From Ruminococcus sp. (GTDB lineage Bacteria > Bacillota > Clostridia > Oscillospirales > Acutalibacteraceae): 59,779 bases of DNA. Position numbers and translations under genes: made by a program. Position 1 is the stretch's first letter; each line of letters begins with the position of its first letter. The notes under the pieces are model-generated. The model had not been told where the DNA came from. It did no database searches and worked only from the letters and a program-made list of their open reading frames with translations. This document shows positions 33,035 to 43,660 of this stretch, one piece after another. Location of the stretch: the NCBI GenBank assembly GCA_022779485.1, contig JALFTC010000016.1, positions 1 to 59,779 of the forward strand, written 5' to 3'.

Positions 33035-34062
33035 TCAAAAACCGTCTTAAAGGGTGTGTTAAGGTCAGCCGCAAATGCTCTGTGCATATCGTCAAAGTTC
33101 TTAACGGGTGCGTCCTCGTAAATAATAGAGGACAGTCGTCTGCGGAACCTTTGAGCCTGCATAAGAGCAATGGCTGATTCAAAGTCAGCTCGTCCGCTTC
33201 GTGAACAACCCACCATTGTGAAACCCTTTTCAAGCAAAAGTCTTGTGTTGATTGCAACCTTGTTTTCCGAAACACCCATCAGCATCAAAGTACCCTGTGG
33301 ACTTGTATGCTCAATCATATCGTTAATTGCGTCCAAAGCACCCTCTCCGCCAACACACTCAATAGCGTGGTCAAACTGTAAATCCTTTGGGATGTTGTAG
33401 GTCAAAAAAGTTCTTGTAACAAAAGAAAATCTGCTCAACTTCCTTTGGTTTTTGCCGATAACATAAATCTTTGTCTTTGGCATTTTTGTGCGGAGAACAT
33501 TGGCTATTACATAGGACAATGCACCGTCGCCCCAAATTCCGATTGCGTCCCTCTTTTTGTGTGCCAGTTTGTTAAGCCTTGAATAGGCGTGACAGGCAAC
33601 AGAAACAAATTCGGTAATTGCCGCAGTTTGCAAAGGAATATTCTCAAAGGGAATTACTCTGTCCGGCTCAATGTCAACAAATTCCCTCATAAATCCGTCT
33701 GCACCTGAGCTTAAAAATTTGCTGTCCCTGCGGTAATTTTCGTAAATCAAAGGCTTTTCGTCTTCGAGGATAACACCGTTTTCGTCACGGGCAGGCTGGT
33801 TTGGTATCATAACCACCTGTTGACCCGGCTGAAAATGCCCGGTCTTATCCATAATGACCTCGCCACAGCACTCGTGAATAAGCGCCATTGGCAGTTTTTC
33901 ACGCATAACATTGATGTCACGGTTGCCCTGATAATACCTTTGGTCTGCGTGGCATATAGACATATAACGAGGTCTTACTATTACCTTTTTGTTAATCTCA
34001 ATATCCTCAAATTTCACCGAGAAAAATTGGGGAGAGGTGAGTTGGTAAATGTAGTTAATCAC
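33022..34062 (-). CDS. tarJ: Ribulose-5-phosphate reductase (TarJ-type dehydrogenase)
   Basis: 346 residues, zinc-dependent medium-chain dehydrogenase relative. N-terminal YIYQLTSPQFFSVKF and VRPRYMSICHADQRYYQG are the TarJ signature. Nucleotide-binding region IGIWGDGALSYVIANVL. It reduces ribulose-5-phosphate to ribitol-5-phosphate with NADPH for CDP-ribitol. It overlaps tarI by 4 bp (ATGA), so the pair is translationally coupled. It is part of a cell-wall polymer pathway. Confidence 0.92.
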   Translation of the reverse strand: MINYIYQLTSPQFFSVKFEDIEINKKVIVRPRYMSICHADQRYYQGNRDINVMREKLPMALIHECCGEVIMDKTGHFQPGQQVVMIPNQPARDENGVILEDEKPLIYENYRRDSKFLSSGADGFMREFVDIEPDRVIPFENIPLQTAAITEFVSVACHAYSRLNKLAHKKRDAIGIWGDGALSYVIANVLRTKMPKTKIYVIGKNQRKLSRFSFVTRTFLTYNIPKDLQFDHAIECVGGEGALDAINDMIEHTSPQGTLMLMGVSENKVAINTRLLLEKGFTMVGCSRSGRADFESAIALMQAQRFRRRLSSIIYEDAPVKNFDDMHRAFAADLNTPFKTVFEWKV

Positions 34063-34793
34063 TTGTCATTTTCCTCCAGCTCAACAATCTTGCCGCCGAC
34101 GATTACTTGAGCAATATTATAGTCGCTGATAGTTGTAATTTTAATATTTGAGGAGTTGCCCCTAACCAGCTTAACAGGAGCACCCTTCATTACGCAAATT
34201 TTACAGGCATCTGTCAAAATATTCTTTTCAGATGGCTTTAACTGCTTGTAAAGTGACTTTAACAAGCCAATTTTAAAGGTCTGTGGTGTTTGACCCTGAT
34301 ACATCATAGCCCTGTCGGGAATATTGTCAATCTGCTCCGCATCCTTTGACATAACAATAGTGTCCACAGCCGGAATTACAGTGTCACAGGCTCCGTAGGT
34401 TATTGCGTTTTCAATATTTTCATTGAGAATTCTAAGTGTAACAAATGGTCTTACAGCATCGTGAGTTACAATGATATTGTCCTCGTCCTCACCAAAATTC
34501 TTTTCAATATCGTTAATAATATTGAATATTGTGTCATTTCTGTTCTTACCGCCCTGAACAAGTATGATTTTGTCGTCTATATCCAAGTCGTACTTTTCAA
34601 GAAGGTCGGACATATAGCCAAGCCAAGCAGGATTGACGCCAATATAGATTACATCAATTTTTGAACACATTAACATTTTTTCAAGTGTATGAATAATGAT
34701 AGGCTTGTTATCTAAGGGCAGAAACTGCTTTGGCATATTGCTGATATGCATTCTTGTTCCGCTTCCCCCTGCAAGTATTGCACCGAATACCAT
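34059..34793 (-). CDS. tarI: Ribitol-5-phosphate cytidylyltransferase
   Basis: 244 residues, IspD-like nucleotidyltransferase. ILAGGSGTRM, SNMPKQFLPLDNKPIIIHT, GKNRNDTI, VTHDAVRPFV, and MYQGQTPQTF fit TarI better than IspD because the partner gene is tarJ. It makes CDP-ribitol from CTP and ribitol-5-phosphate, the donor for ribitol-phosphate polymers. It is first gene of tarI-tarJ-alkD, behind the licD terminator. Confidence 0.92.
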   Translation of the reverse strand: MVFGAILAGGSGTRMHISNMPKQFLPLDNKPIIIHTLEKMLMCSKIDVIYIGVNPAWLGYMSDLLEKYDLDIDDKIILVQGGKNRNDTIFNIINDIEKNFGEDEDNIIVTHDAVRPFVTLRILNENIENAITYGACDTVIPAVDTIVMSKDAEQIDNIPDRAMMYQGQTPQTFKIGLLKSLYKQLKPSEKNILTDACKICVMKGAPVKLVRGNSSNIKITTISDYNIAQVIVGGKIVELEENDK

Positions 34794-34818
34794 AATAATA
34801 CCTCGCTTAAATAAAAAT

Positions 34819-34853
34819 CAGATGTGTTAATAATGAGTATTATAACACATCTG
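34819..34853 (-). terminator. Terminator after the licD-like gene
   Basis: CAGATGTGTTA and TAACACATCTG form an 11-bp stem around an AT-rich loop; the reverse strand continues with ATTTTTATTT. It separates the licD operon from tarIJ. Confidence 0.8.
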
Positions 34854-34863
34854 AATAATTTTT

Positions 34864-35718
34864 TCAATTATTTATGCAGGATTTGTTCAGATCAAGGAAA
34901 ACCAGGTCGTGATGTGGCACTCTTTTTTCCTCGGGAGGTAACTCCATATAGTCGCCAAAGGCAATTTTAAGATACTTGTCGTAACCCACGGGAATAGGGA
35001 ACAGCTCCCCCTCAAATGGCTTAAACACTGCACTTTCAAAGCATTCCTTTGGGTATTTGTTCATCATATAGTGAGGACCTGCACAAAGCTCCGTTATGTA
35101 GGTGCATTCCTCAATAGGGTATCTTGTCATTCTCTTTTCGCAGTGCTTCCAAATCTTTGTGCGTAGTTTTCTGCTTCTTACTATACCAAGAAGTATTTTG
35201 CTGAAAAAGGCAACTGCACCGCCGTGCTTTTCGGGAACAACCTCACTCATAAACAGGGAGTACAAAAGGCAGTTAAATAGTTGCATATACCTTTTGAATT
35301 TGCCGTCAGGACATCCGTCAAGTGGCATAATATCCATCACAAGGCCGTGTGGAACATCAATATGCTCCTGATTTTCCTTGACGCAGGTGTACTTTGTGTC
35401 AACAAATGTTGCAAAAATGTTCCCTGTAAAGGTTGTGCCGATGTCGGTTTTAAGAAGTCTGAAACGACCCTCGTTTCCAACCTGCTTTGGCCATTCCTTC
35501 AGGAGTATTTCATAGTCGTTTCGTGGCATAAATACATCTATATCGTCATCCCAAGGGATGAAACCCTCATCCCTTAATGTGCCGATACAGCATCCTCCGC
35601 AAAAGTAAAACATCAAGTCGTTCTTTTGGCAAAATTCCTTAAATACCCTTAGTGACTCCAGTTCCTTTAACTGAAGTTCTCTTATCTGTTCATTAGTAAG
35701 CTTAATTGGTTGTGACAT
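34864..35718 (-). CDS. LicD-family phosphotransferase
   Basis: 284 residues. LicD hallmark near the N-terminus: GGCCIGTLRDEGFIPWDDDID, with the DDD metal-binding motif at about residues 56-58. Later stretches GLVMDIMPLDGCPD and CAGPHYMMNKYPKE fit the family. LicD proteins move phosphocholine or related phospho-groups onto glycans or teichoic acid. It lies 16 bp downstream of the GT2 gene and is last in the yfhO-pepV-DUF975-GT2-licD run. The phospho-group and acceptor are unknown. Confidence 0.88.
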   Translation of the reverse strand: MSQPIKLTNEQIRELQLKELESLRVFKEFCQKNDLMFYFCGGCCIGTLRDEGFIPWDDDIDVFMPRNDYEILLKEWPKQVGNEGRFRLLKTDIGTTFTGNIFATFVDTKYTCVKENQEHIDVPHGLVMDIMPLDGCPDGKFKRYMQLFNCLLYSLFMSEVVPEKHGGAVAFFSKILLGIVRSRKLRTKIWKHCEKRMTRYPIEECTYITELCAGPHYMMNKYPKECFESAVFKPFEGELFPIPVGYDKYLKIAFGDYMELPPEEKRVPHHDLVFLDLNKSCINN

Positions 35719-35734
35719 TTTGTTTACCTACCCA

Positions 35735-36796
35735 TCACTTTTTAGTGTTATTAATAACAGCCTTCTTAACAAGGTCAATCTGCTGTTGTGCCTTAGTTCC
35801 CAGGCTCTTTTTCCAAAACGGAAGTTTAAAAAGTCCCACTATCGTACCAATTCCGTAAACTATGTGGAGTAGGGGAAACAGCAGAGGAAGAAGAATAAAC
35901 TGTGGCTGAACTTTTCTTACAATAAAGCAGGTTGCTGTGTTTACAAGGTCAAACATTCCGTAAAGTCCCAGCAGTAAAAGTAAAAATATATTTATTCCAA
36001 ACAGGGCAAATATAGAACTTCCCAAAAGTGCCAGCACAAACAAAAAGGGAACAAAGTGAAAATAGCTTAAACATTCTTTGCAAACTCCAAGCGTCAGACC
36101 AATCCACTTTCCGTTGCCGTACTTTTGCCTTATCATATCCCTTAAATTATTCCTTGTCATTTGATATGAGATAATGTCGGGACAACAGCAAAGCTTGTAT
36201 CCTGCTTTTCTGATGCGATAGTGCATCTCGTTGTCCTCTGTTCTGCCAAGGTCCTCGTTAAAACCTCCAACATTTGCAAAAACCTCACGCCTGTATGCCG
36301 CATGGAACATACTGTCGATATATTCCTTTTTTACAGGCTGTCGTCTGTATGATGCTATTGATGAGCCAAAGAGGGATTCCTCAGCCGCCAAAAGTGTCAG
36401 TTTCCAGGGTGAAACACCGGCAACTATGTTTGGTCGTCCTCCACCTGTGATGTCCTCGCCTTCCTTTATGTGAGAAACATTCCTTGAAACAAACTGACGG
36501 GGAATACTTGCGTGGGCGTCAACCCTGATTATTATATCGCCTGTGGCAACCTTTAAAGCCTCATTCCAGCCTGAAGCCTGACTTTTCCTTGGGTTTTCTA
36601 CAATTTTAACATCCATAAAGCCGTAGTCGGAGTTCTTAAAGTCCTCCATCATTTCCCTTGTGTTGTCAGTTGACATTGCGTCCACAAGCACAACCTCAAT
36701 TTTGCTGTGAGGATAATCTTGGTTGGAAATATCTCGAAAAAGTCCGTTCAGTACAGCACTTTCGTTAAGTGCAATCATACATATTGATACTGTCAT
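35735..36796 (-). CDS. Membrane GT2 glycosyltransferase
   Basis: 353 residues from ATG 36,796, with AAAGGGATAGAACA upstream; longer starts are rejected. N-terminal GT-A domain: VSICMIALNESAVL, VVLVDAMSTDNT (Asp donor site), IRVDAHASIP, GGGRPNI, and FNEDLGRTEDNEMHYRIR (ED catalytic area). Four hydrophobic helices follow (about 230-345). It looks like ExoA-type exopolysaccharide enzymes and should add a sugar to a lipid-linked glycan on the inner face of the membrane. Confidence 0.88.
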   Translation of the reverse strand: MTVSICMIALNESAVLNGLFRDISNQDYPHSKIEVVLVDAMSTDNTREMMEDFKNSDYGFMDVKIVENPRKSQASGWNEALKVATGDIIIRVDAHASIPRQFVSRNVSHIKEGEDITGGGRPNIVAGVSPWKLTLLAAEESLFGSSIASYRRQPVKKEYIDSMFHAAYRREVFANVGGFNEDLGRTEDNEMHYRIRKAGYKLCCCPDIISYQMTRNNLRDMIRQKYGNGKWIGLTLGVCKECLSYFHFVPFLFVLALLGSSIFALFGINIFLLLLLGLYGMFDLVNTATCFIVRKVQPQFILLPLLFPLLHIVYGIGTIVGLFKLPFWKKSLGTKAQQQIDLVKKAVINNTKK

Positions 36797-36822
36797 TGTT
36801 CTATCCCTTTCAGTTATGACCC

Positions 36823-37617
36823 CTATTTTATGTAAAGACTTGTAATCCACTTACCGTTGTTCATCAGCGAAACGCAGATGTAAGGAACAACAAAAATAAT
36901 GGGAACAATAAAAAAGCACAGCAGAATAAGTGGGGAAAAGGTGATGAGAAGAAACCTTGTGCTTTTCCTCTTGTTCTTTTCATTGAGAAAATCTCTGCCA
37001 AGTTTTAGTATATCATCGGTTTCAATACTTTCGTCCTCAAAGTAAACAGACAGAGTGACTGTGTACTTTGTACAGTACAAAAAGGACTCAATCAATCCAA
37101 AAACCCCAAACAAAATTGAACCGTAAAACAAAACTATATTACCTGTCATTTTGTAACTCAAAGCCAAAAATACAGGAAAAATTGCAATAAGCAGAATATG
37201 ACCGATTATTCTTACAATTATATTAAGATTAATGCTCATACACTTTCCAAACCTGCCACCGCTGTAAAAGTAAAGAATGTCACCTAAACCGGTGTTTTCT
37301 TCCTTACTGATTTTGTAGCACATTCTAAGAAATCCCGTAGCAAGGGGAGAGGCAAACACAAGGACAGGAAGATACAGGGAATCCAGTGCAATCCCCAATA
37401 TCCTTACGATATTTTCAGGACAATCCAAAAGTCCTGCTGTTAAGATGATTGCCCCAAACAGCATATACAAAACTATTGCAGGCAAAATCATAATAAACAG
37501 TCCTGCTATTATGTTTCCCCAGTTGTTTTTACCAAGGTAGTACAGTGCCTGACTTTTTATTGTCTGCGCAACATTTACACTGCTTGCAGTAAAGTTACTT
37601 TCCTCATTAACAGTCAT
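36823..37617 (-). CDS. Multi-helix membrane protein (DUF975-like)
   Basis: 264 residues with six hydrophobic segments. The N-terminus (TIKSQALYYLGKNNWGNIIAGLFIM) is like DUF975 proteins of Clostridia, which carry a short amphipathic start and a WG(x)nW-like motif. There is no catalytic motif. It sits between a dipeptidase gene (15 bp) and the GT2 gene (26 bp). A role in polymer export or envelope stability is only inferred from position. Confidence 0.75.
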   Translation of the reverse strand: MTVNEESNFTASSVNVAQTIKSQALYYLGKNNWGNIIAGLFIMILPAIVLYMLFGAIILTAGLLDCPENIVRILGIALDSLYLPVLVFASPLATGFLRMCYKISKEENTGLGDILYFYSGGRFGKCMSINLNIIVRIIGHILLIAIFPVFLALSYKMTGNIVLFYGSILFGVFGLIESFLYCTKYTVTLSVYFEDESIETDDILKLGRDFLNEKNKRKSTRFLLITFSPLILLCFFIVPIIFVVPYICVSLMNNGKWITSLYIK

Positions 37618-37631
37618 AATTACCTCAATGA

Positions 37632-38999
37632 TTATTCAAAATTTCCTGTAAACATTCTGTACATTGCCTCAAGGCAAATTTCTGCGTGTTTCATAAACTT
37701 TTCTTCGTCAAGGCTTTCGTTGGCGTTGTGCATATTGCTGTAATCGTCCTTAAACAAAGGTCCAAATGCAACACCCTTGTTGTCAAGCATCCTTGCATAA
37801 GTTCCGCCACCTGTGGAATAAAGGTCAGGCTCTTCACCCATAACCTCCTTGTATGAGGCGCTTAAAAGGGAGATAATCGGTGCGTCCTCGTCAATATTCA
37901 GCGGTTTTAGGTGGCTCAAAACCTTTACATTCAGGTTTTCGTTTTTGGCACGCTTTTTAATTCGGTAAAGAATTGCGTTTCCGTCCATTGTAACAGGATA
38001 ACGCACATCTATTGTGGCTGTTGCGTAGGTGTCGCCAATGTGTATTGTGCCCACATTAACAGTAAGTTCACCGGAAACGCTGTCACGCATTTTAATTCCC
38101 AAGGAATTTCCGTTATTTTCAAGACCGATACAGGAGTTAAGGAAGGAGCAAATTGAACCCAGCTGTTCATAGTTAAAGTTTGATGCCAAAAGCTCCACCA
38201 AAGCCATTGCAGCATTTACACCCTTTTTCGGCTCACAGGCGTGACTTGCTTTACCGTGAGAGATAATCATAAGTCCGTCTATGGTGTAGTGGAATTCAAA
38301 CCTGTTTTCCATAGCGTCTGCAAATCTAACAAGCTGATGGTCGTCATTTTCACTGCAATCCACCATAGCATAGGCGGTGTCGGGAACAATATTAACAGCC
38401 TTACCTGCGTGAAATTCGTTTAGTGTAGTACCTGTGTGGGTGTCTGCATAAATTTCAATTTGTAAAATACCCTTTTCACTTCGGCAAATACCGTATTCGC
38501 TGTCGGGAGTAAAGCTGTAGGAGGGCATTTTTTCATTTGAAAAATAAACATCCATATCCTTCATACCCTTTTCTTCATCTGTTCCGAAGATAGCCCTAAG
38601 GGTGTTTTTGCCTGTTACTCCGGCCTCTTTTAATGCTCTTAGGCAGTAAAGGGCAACAAGGGCAGACCCCTTGTCGTCTGCAACCCCTCTTCCATAGAGC
38701 CTTCCGTCCTTCCTTGTAAGCTCAAACGGAATGGTATCCCAGTTGTTGCCCGCAGGAACAACATCAAGGTGAGTCAGCACTCCGCAAAGGTCACCGCCTT
38801 CACCAAGCTGTGCGTGGCCTGCAATATTCTCTATATTTTTAGTTTCAAGTCCAAACTCCTCTGCCTTTTCAAGCATAAAGTTCAGTGCCTTTTCACATTC
38901 ATCCTGGTGTTCCCCCGAAATTGACTGAAAGGATATAAGTGTGTTTAAATCCTTTAGCATTTCATCTTTATATTTAAGTATGTTTTTACCAAATGACAT
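37632..38999 (-). CDS. pepV: M20-family dipeptidase (PepV/Sapep type)
   Basis: 455 residues. Metal-site motifs: [17 protein letters not shown] with His-x-Asp, [10 protein letters not shown] with bridging Asp, [10 protein letters not shown] with catalytic Glu-Glu, and a late HNANESLD. The length fits PepV. It removes N-terminal residues from short peptides, often beta-Ala or D-containing ones. Its start overlaps the YfhO-like stop (TAATG), so it is coupled to the upstream gene. A cytosolic amino-acid scavenging role is likely. Confidence 0.92.
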   Translation of the reverse strand: MSFGKNILKYKDEMLKDLNTLISFQSISGEHQDECEKALNFMLEKAEEFGLETKNIENIAGHAQLGEGGDLCGVLTHLDVVPAGNNWDTIPFELTRKDGRLYGRGVADDKGSALVALYCLRALKEAGVTGKNTLRAIFGTDEEKGMKDMDVYFSNEKMPSYSFTPDSEYGICRSEKGILQIEIYADTHTGTTLNEFHAGKAVNIVPDTAYAMVDCSENDDHQLVRFADAMENRFEFHYTIDGLMIISHGKASHACEPKKGVNAAMALVELLASNFNYEQLGSICSFLNSCIGLENNGNSLGIKMRDSVSGELTVNVGTIHIGDTYATATIDVRYPVTMDGNAILYRIKKRAKNENLNVKVLSHLKPLNIDEDAPIISLLSASYKEVMGEEPDLYSTGGGTYARMLDNKGVAFGPLFKDDYSNMHNANESLDEEKFMKHAEICLEAMYRMFTGNFE

Positions 39000-41482
39000 T
39001 ATACTTCCTCCTGTCTTTTCTTTTTTCTAATCTTAATATTCTTATTTCTATTCTTTATTATATAACAAATTACAAGATAAGCAACAAAAAATACCAATGA
39101 AATAAAAGTTACCGCTGTTCCCACAGCAAGTCCCGGTGTTTTGTACCTAAAGGTGACTTCGCTTTTGTGGTGACCCTTAACCTTAACCGCCATAAAGCTA
39201 ATGTTAACCTTTTCGATATCAACCTCTTCACCGTCAACATAGGCACTCCAGCCGTCCTCGTATGGAACGGAGAAAAACAGCAGATTATCCTCGCCCTGAT
39301 TATCAATAGTTGCAGTAAAACCGTTGTTCACATACTTAAAGTCACTGCAACAATTATTTTTTCTGCTTTTGCAGTCCTCGTAGTATGCGTCTGTGGTATA
39401 TACAAATTCAGAGGAAATTCCGGAGTACTCATCCTCTGTGTCTTTGTTGTTCAAAAGGTCAAATTCACCCTCGATGTAGTTTGTAATGTAGCTGTATTTT
39501 TTTATTTGCTTTTGGCTAAGCACCATAGCCTTTAGCAGTGCCTCATCCTTGTATTCAGTGGGAATTTTATCATATTCCTCTTTGCAAATAAAGGAGTCAT
39601 ACATAAATCCCATGGGAATGTAATACTTGTTTTCGTAAATATTCACACCGTTTCCGGTGTCGTAATAATCCCAACCGGGCATTTTTGGTTTTCCATCTTG
39701 GTAGAAGTTTTCATCGTCAGTGGGGTCGTCAAACAGGTATTTTACAGAAAGCAGGGACCTGATTGGGTAAATCTCTGTGGTCGGTCGTGACGCAACATCA
39801 CGGGCTTCCTCAAAGGTTGGGTAAAAGTCCATTATTGACCCCGGCACAATGCTGTGAAAAGCCTGAATATTAGGTATCTGCCAGTACATTCCAAGGTTGT
39901 CAACACAGCTGTAAAAGTCACTTCTGACTTCCTTAATATCATCAATATTAAGATTTTCACCCTTGTTAAGTGCATAGTCCTGAATAAACTCACGACTGCT
40001 ACCACCCTGCAAAATTCCAATGTATATTATAAAGTTTCCATATACAATTATAACAAGTGACAGCGCTATGCTTATAGCCTTGATAAACTTTTTCCTGTTG
40101 TGCATAAAAGCCTTGATGATAAATGCAAAAACACAAATGCCTACAAGGGAAATAGCACCGTATATCCAAAATCTTTCGGGATAATTTTCCAAACCAAAGC
40201 TCTGCTTTGGCTCTCCACCATCCTTGGAATATTCCTTGTAGGGCATAAAACCGATTAACACAAGGATAACAGCGGTAATACCTGCGGAAAGCCTTGTAGC
40301 CTTCAGCCAATCCACCTTTGCGTTTTCCAGTGCAATTAGTGTTGCAAGCACCATAACAAGCTCTATCATATAGAACCACCGTGCATAGTAGTTCATATTT
40401 AGTCCTTGGAACAAAGCGTTAAATATCGGCACAAGTGCTACAACAAATAGTAGCGGTATCAGCTTTTTAAGCCAATGCTTGCCCCTTGTCTGTAAAAATC
40501 CAATTACACCTGTCATTCCAACAAGTGGCAACCAAGCCGCTATACTTGCCCATTCCGACTTGCTTTCAGGTGTAAAGTTAGGTCTTGCCGCCACATCGGG
40601 GGGAAAGAAGAAGGACTCAATAATATGAACATACCTTTGGTTAACATCATACAAAACAGCATTCCAGCCCTCAGGCCAAGTGTCAAGACGGTTGTTCTGT
40701 ATTACCGACAAAATTGATGGCAACAGAATAACAAAGGTCATTAAAAATCCAACAATAACCTCAAATGCAAGGAGTGAAAGCTCCTTAAACTTAATTTTAG
40801 GATAGGTTTTTGTTGTAACTCTTATCACCCAGTAGATTATAACAAAAACTACCTGTCCAACAAAGAAGTAGTAGTTCAGCACACAGGCGCTAAACACAGC
40901 CAAAGCCACAATGCCTTTCCTCTTGTTGTACATATATTCGTCAATGGCGTAAAGGAGAAGAGGGAAAATTAAAATAGCCTCGTGAAAATGGTTGAAAAAC
41001 ACATTGTAAAGGCTAAAGCCTGAAAAAGCGTACAAAAGTCCCCCTAAAACCGCAAAACCCTTGTGACTTACATATCTTTTAAGGTAAATATAGGCAAATA
41101 GGGACGCAAAGGCAAATTTAAGTATTAGCAGTGGAGCCATTAAGTAGGGAACAAAGCTTGACGGGAACAGCATAGTAATCCAAAAGAAAGGACTTCCCAT
41201 AAGGTAAAAGCTGTAACTTCCGATAATGTTTGCACCAAGGTCGGTGGTGTTGCTCCACATAGTATCTCCGTTTAAAATGGAGTCGTGCATCATCTGATAA
41301 AAAGGAACCTGCTGTGCGTTAAAGTCGCCGTAAAATAAGAACAATCCCTCATTATAAATCATAGACGGAACAAAAAATAGTAACGCAAGACCGATTCCCA
41401 ACAAAAAAGAAAGCAACCCGTAGTTGTATTTATTTTTTCTAAAAGACAATCTAAGGTTCATAATTATCCAAAATTCTCCCAT
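38999..41482 (-). CDS. YfhO-family polytopic membrane protein
   Basis: 827 residues, about 13 helices with a long extracytoplasmic region (about 490-770) and a final helix near 785-812. Starts [20 protein letters not shown], with the [19 protein letters not shown] segment typical of YfhO, where acidic residues resemble GT-C enzymes. YfhO in Gram-positives helps glycosylate lipoteichoic acid. A later ATG at 41,461 is also possible; neither start has a strong ribosome binding site. First gene of the envelope operon. Confidence 0.88.
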   Translation of the reverse strand: MGEFWIIMNLRLSFRKNKYNYGLLSFLLGIGLALLFFVPSMIYNEGLFLFYGDFNAQQVPFYQMMHDSILNGDTMWSNTTDLGANIIGSYSFYLMGSPFFWITMLFPSSFVPYLMAPLLILKFAFASLFAYIYLKRYVSHKGFAVLGGLLYAFSGFSLYNVFFNHFHEAILIFPLLLYAIDEYMYNKRKGIVALAVFSACVLNYYFFVGQVVFVIIYWVIRVTTKTYPKIKFKELSLLAFEVIVGFLMTFVILLPSILSVIQNNRLDTWPEGWNAVLYDVNQRYVHIIESFFFPPDVAARPNFTPESKSEWASIAAWLPLVGMTGVIGFLQTRGKHWLKKLIPLLFVVALVPIFNALFQGLNMNYYARWFYMIELVMVLATLIALENAKVDWLKATRLSAGITAVILVLIGFMPYKEYSKDGGEPKQSFGLENYPERFWIYGAISLVGICVFAFIIKAFMHNRKKFIKAISIALSLVIIVYGNFIIYIGILQGGSSREFIQDYALNKGENLNIDDIKEVRSDFYSCVDNLGMYWQIPNIQAFHSIVPGSIMDFYPTFEEARDVASRPTTEIYPIRSLLSVKYLFDDPTDDENFYQDGKPKMPGWDYYDTGNGVNIYENKYYIPMGFMYDSFICKEEYDKIPTEYKDEALLKAMVLSQKQIKKYSYITNYIEGEFDLLNNKDTEDEYSGISSEFVYTTDAYYEDCKSRKNNCCSDFKYVNNGFTATIDNQGEDNLLFFSVPYEDGWSAYVDGEEVDIEKVNISFMAVKVKGHHKSEVTFRYKTPGLAVGTAVTFISLVFFVAYLVICYIIKNRNKNIKIRKKKRQEEV

Positions 41483-41598
41483 AAAAATCTAAAACCCATT
41501 TACTACTTTTAAAAAATAGGTTATAATACAACAACAGTATAACACATTTTTTGTTATTTTGCATTATAATTTTGTATTTTTTTGGAGATGGATAAAAA

Positions 41599-42183
41599 AT
41601 GAGCAACAGTCATTTCTTTGCAATGGTAAACAGAATGAAGTACATAAACCGCTGGGGACTGATGAACAATACAAATAATGAGAACATCAGCGAACATTCA
41701 CTTCAGGTTGCAATGTTCACCCATTGCCTTATTTTGATGCATAATGAAATGTTTGAAGATAATCTGAATGCCGAAAGAGGCGCTATGCTTGGTATGTATC
41801 ACGATGCAAGCGAAATCATCACAGGGGATTTGCCCACTCCTGTAAAATACTTTAATAAGGAGATCAAGGAGGCATACAAAAAGGTGGAGGAAATAGCCGA
41901 AAACCGCCTATTGTCTATGCTCCCTGATAATCTCCAAAAGTATTACGAGAATATTCTTCACTATTCCGAAGAGGAAGAAGAGCTTTGGAAATATGTAAAA
42001 GCAGGGGATAAGCTCTCCGCCATAACAAAGTGTATTGACGAGATAAAGGTGGGCAACACAGAATTTACTGACGCCTACAAAACCCTTGTTAAAGCGGTTG
42101 AGGATATGAAAATGCCTGTTGTTGACAAGTTTATGGAGGAATTTATCCCGTCCTTTAATCTCTCTCTTGATAAACTTGAGTAA
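41599..42183 (+). CDS. YfbR-like HD-domain 5'-nucleotidase
   Basis: 194 residues. HD motif residues: EHSLQVA (His33), YHDASEIITGDLPTPVKY (His68-Asp69) and a later KAGDKLSA Asp. This fits YfbR, a metal-dependent 5'-deoxynucleotidase. It hydrolyses dNMPs and helps dNTP balance. The ATG is behind TTTGGAGATGGATAAAAA. It diverges from the YfhO operon. No partner gene overlaps. Confidence 0.9.
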   Translation: MSNSHFFAMVNRMKYINRWGLMNNTNNENISEHSLQVAMFTHCLILMHNEMFEDNLNAERGAMLGMYHDASEIITGDLPTPVKYFNKEIKEAYKKVEEIAENRLLSMLPDNLQKYYENILHYSEEEEELWKYVKAGDKLSAITKCIDEIKVGNTEFTDAYKTLVKAVEDMKMPVVDKFMEEFIPSFNLSLDKLE

Positions 42184-42330
42184 ATGATAAAATTGAGTAA
42201 AAGGTTACAAAATGTTTAAAAAAATATAAATTTGACGAATAGTTCTTTAAAAGAATTATTATTGCGTATATTATATAGTATAATACAATGTAATATATTG
42301 CGGTACTATATATAGGAAAGGAGCATTATA

Positions 42331-43602
42331 GTGGCAAGTTATCATGGTAAGCGTGGAGAAAATGCAACTAAGGCTCAAAAACAATCAAATAATTCAAAAA
42401 ATAATAATGACTTTGTAGATATTTCGTCAAGTTCCTCTGTGAAGAATGTCTATAATAGGAAGAACAACATAATAAGGATAGTTTCCATTATTATGGCTGT
42501 TATTTTCACAATAGCAGGCGGTGCACTTTGCTATGCATCTTCTGTAATGTCATCCTTAGGCGGAGCAGATGCTGACGAAAGTAACAAAAAAGAATACAAG
42601 GTTGACAAGGACAAGGGTCAGGGTGTTGTAACCGACTCAAAGCTTCTTGAGAATAAGGATGTCCTCAATGTTCTGCTGTTCGGTCAGGACAAAAAGGAAA
42701 GCAAAACCGACTCCGGTCGTTCCGACTCAATGATTCTTGTTTCCATTGATGTTAAGAACAAACAGCTAAAGCTGACTTCTTTCCTAAGAGATACCTATGT
42801 TTACATTCCGTCAGGTGATGATTACGAAGGCTGGAACAAGCTGAACGCATCCTATTCCTTTGGCGGAGCAAAACTGGCTGTAAAAACCATTGAAAGTAAC
42901 TTCGGCGTCAAGATTGACCGTTACGGAATAGTTGATTTCAGCGGATTTAAAGAGGTTGTTGACGGTCTTGGTGGAGTTAAAATTCCAATCACAGGCTCCG
43001 AGGCAAGATATATCAATGCACAAATCGACTACAACAATCAAAAATGTAAGCATATTGCCGACAAGTATTGCGAGTCAATTTATAAAACCGACTCCAAGGG
43101 CAACCCGGTGTATGACAGCAACGGAAATCAGGTAGAAAAGACCAAAAAGGTCAAGCTCAACGGTCAGCAGGCACTTTGGTATGCCCGTAACCGTGGCAGT
43201 GACGAAATCAGCACAACCGAGGTTTTCTCCGGTGACGACTGGGACAGAACGGAACGCCAGAGAAAGCTTATCAACGCTGTTGTAGATGAATTTAAGGACG
43301 CATCATTTGTTGACCTTGTGTCTGTTGTAAACAAAATCGGACCAATGGTTCAGACAAACTTTAAGGAGAACGAAATCACTTCTCTTATGACCAGCGCCCT
43401 TTCAATTCTCAAATATCCTATCTATCAGTTCCATATTCCTATCGGTGAGGCATCTGACCCTAATAAACTTTGGACCTATGATAGATTTGACCACTGCGGT
43501 TCAGTTGTAAGAATTACCGACTGGGACAAAACAAGGGAACAGCTTGCAGACTATGTATTTAACAAGGCTAAGAAAAAGTATCTTTCCAAAAAAGCAGGAT
43601 AA
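42331..43602 (+). CDS. LytR-CpsA-Psr (LCP) glycopolymer ligase
   Basis: 423 residues from a GTG at 42,331 behind AAAGGAGCATTATA. Cytosolic tail of about 46, then one helix (about 47-70) and the LCP domain (about 105-340): VLLFGQDKKESKTDSGRSDSM, KLTSFLRDTYVYIP, GVKIDRYGIVDFSGF, and ALWYARNRGSDE-like acceptor region. LCP proteins move lipid-linked teichoic acid or capsule chains to peptidoglycan. It fits the nearby tarIJ/LicD/GT2 genes. Monocistronic, ended by a hairpin. Confidence 0.94.
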   Translation: MASYHGKRGENATKAQKQSNNSKNNNDFVDISSSSSVKNVYNRKNNIIRIVSIIMAVIFTIAGGALCYASSVMSSLGGADADESNKKEYKVDKDKGQGVVTDSKLLENKDVLNVLLFGQDKKESKTDSGRSDSMILVSIDVKNKQLKLTSFLRDTYVYIPSGDDYEGWNKLNASYSFGGAKLAVKTIESNFGVKIDRYGIVDFSGFKEVVDGLGGVKIPITGSEARYINAQIDYNNQKCKHIADKYCESIYKTDSKGNPVYDSNGNQVEKTKKVKLNGQQALWYARNRGSDEISTTEVFSGDDWDRTERQRKLINAVVDEFKDASFVDLVSVVNKIGPMVQTNFKENEITSLMTSALSILKYPIYQFHIPIGEASDPNKLWTYDRFDHCGSVVRITDWDKTREQLADYVFNKAKKKYLSKKAG

Positions 43603-43607
43603 AAAAT

Positions 43608-43630
43608 ATGCGGACGGTTTTCGTCCGCAT
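43608..43630 (+). terminator. Hairpin terminator after the LCP gene
   Basis: ATGCGGACG, GTTTT loop, CGTCCGCAT. The tail TTAATTT is weak, so read-through to the next gene 30 bp further is possible. Confidence 0.65.
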
Positions 43631-43660
43631 TTAATTTAGAAATTATAGGAGTATAAAACT

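Noticed and set aside
34059..34793. IspD (isoprenoid pathway) for the cytidylyltransferase
   Set aside because: The 4-bp overlap with a TarJ-type dehydrogenase and the sequence words favour TarI.
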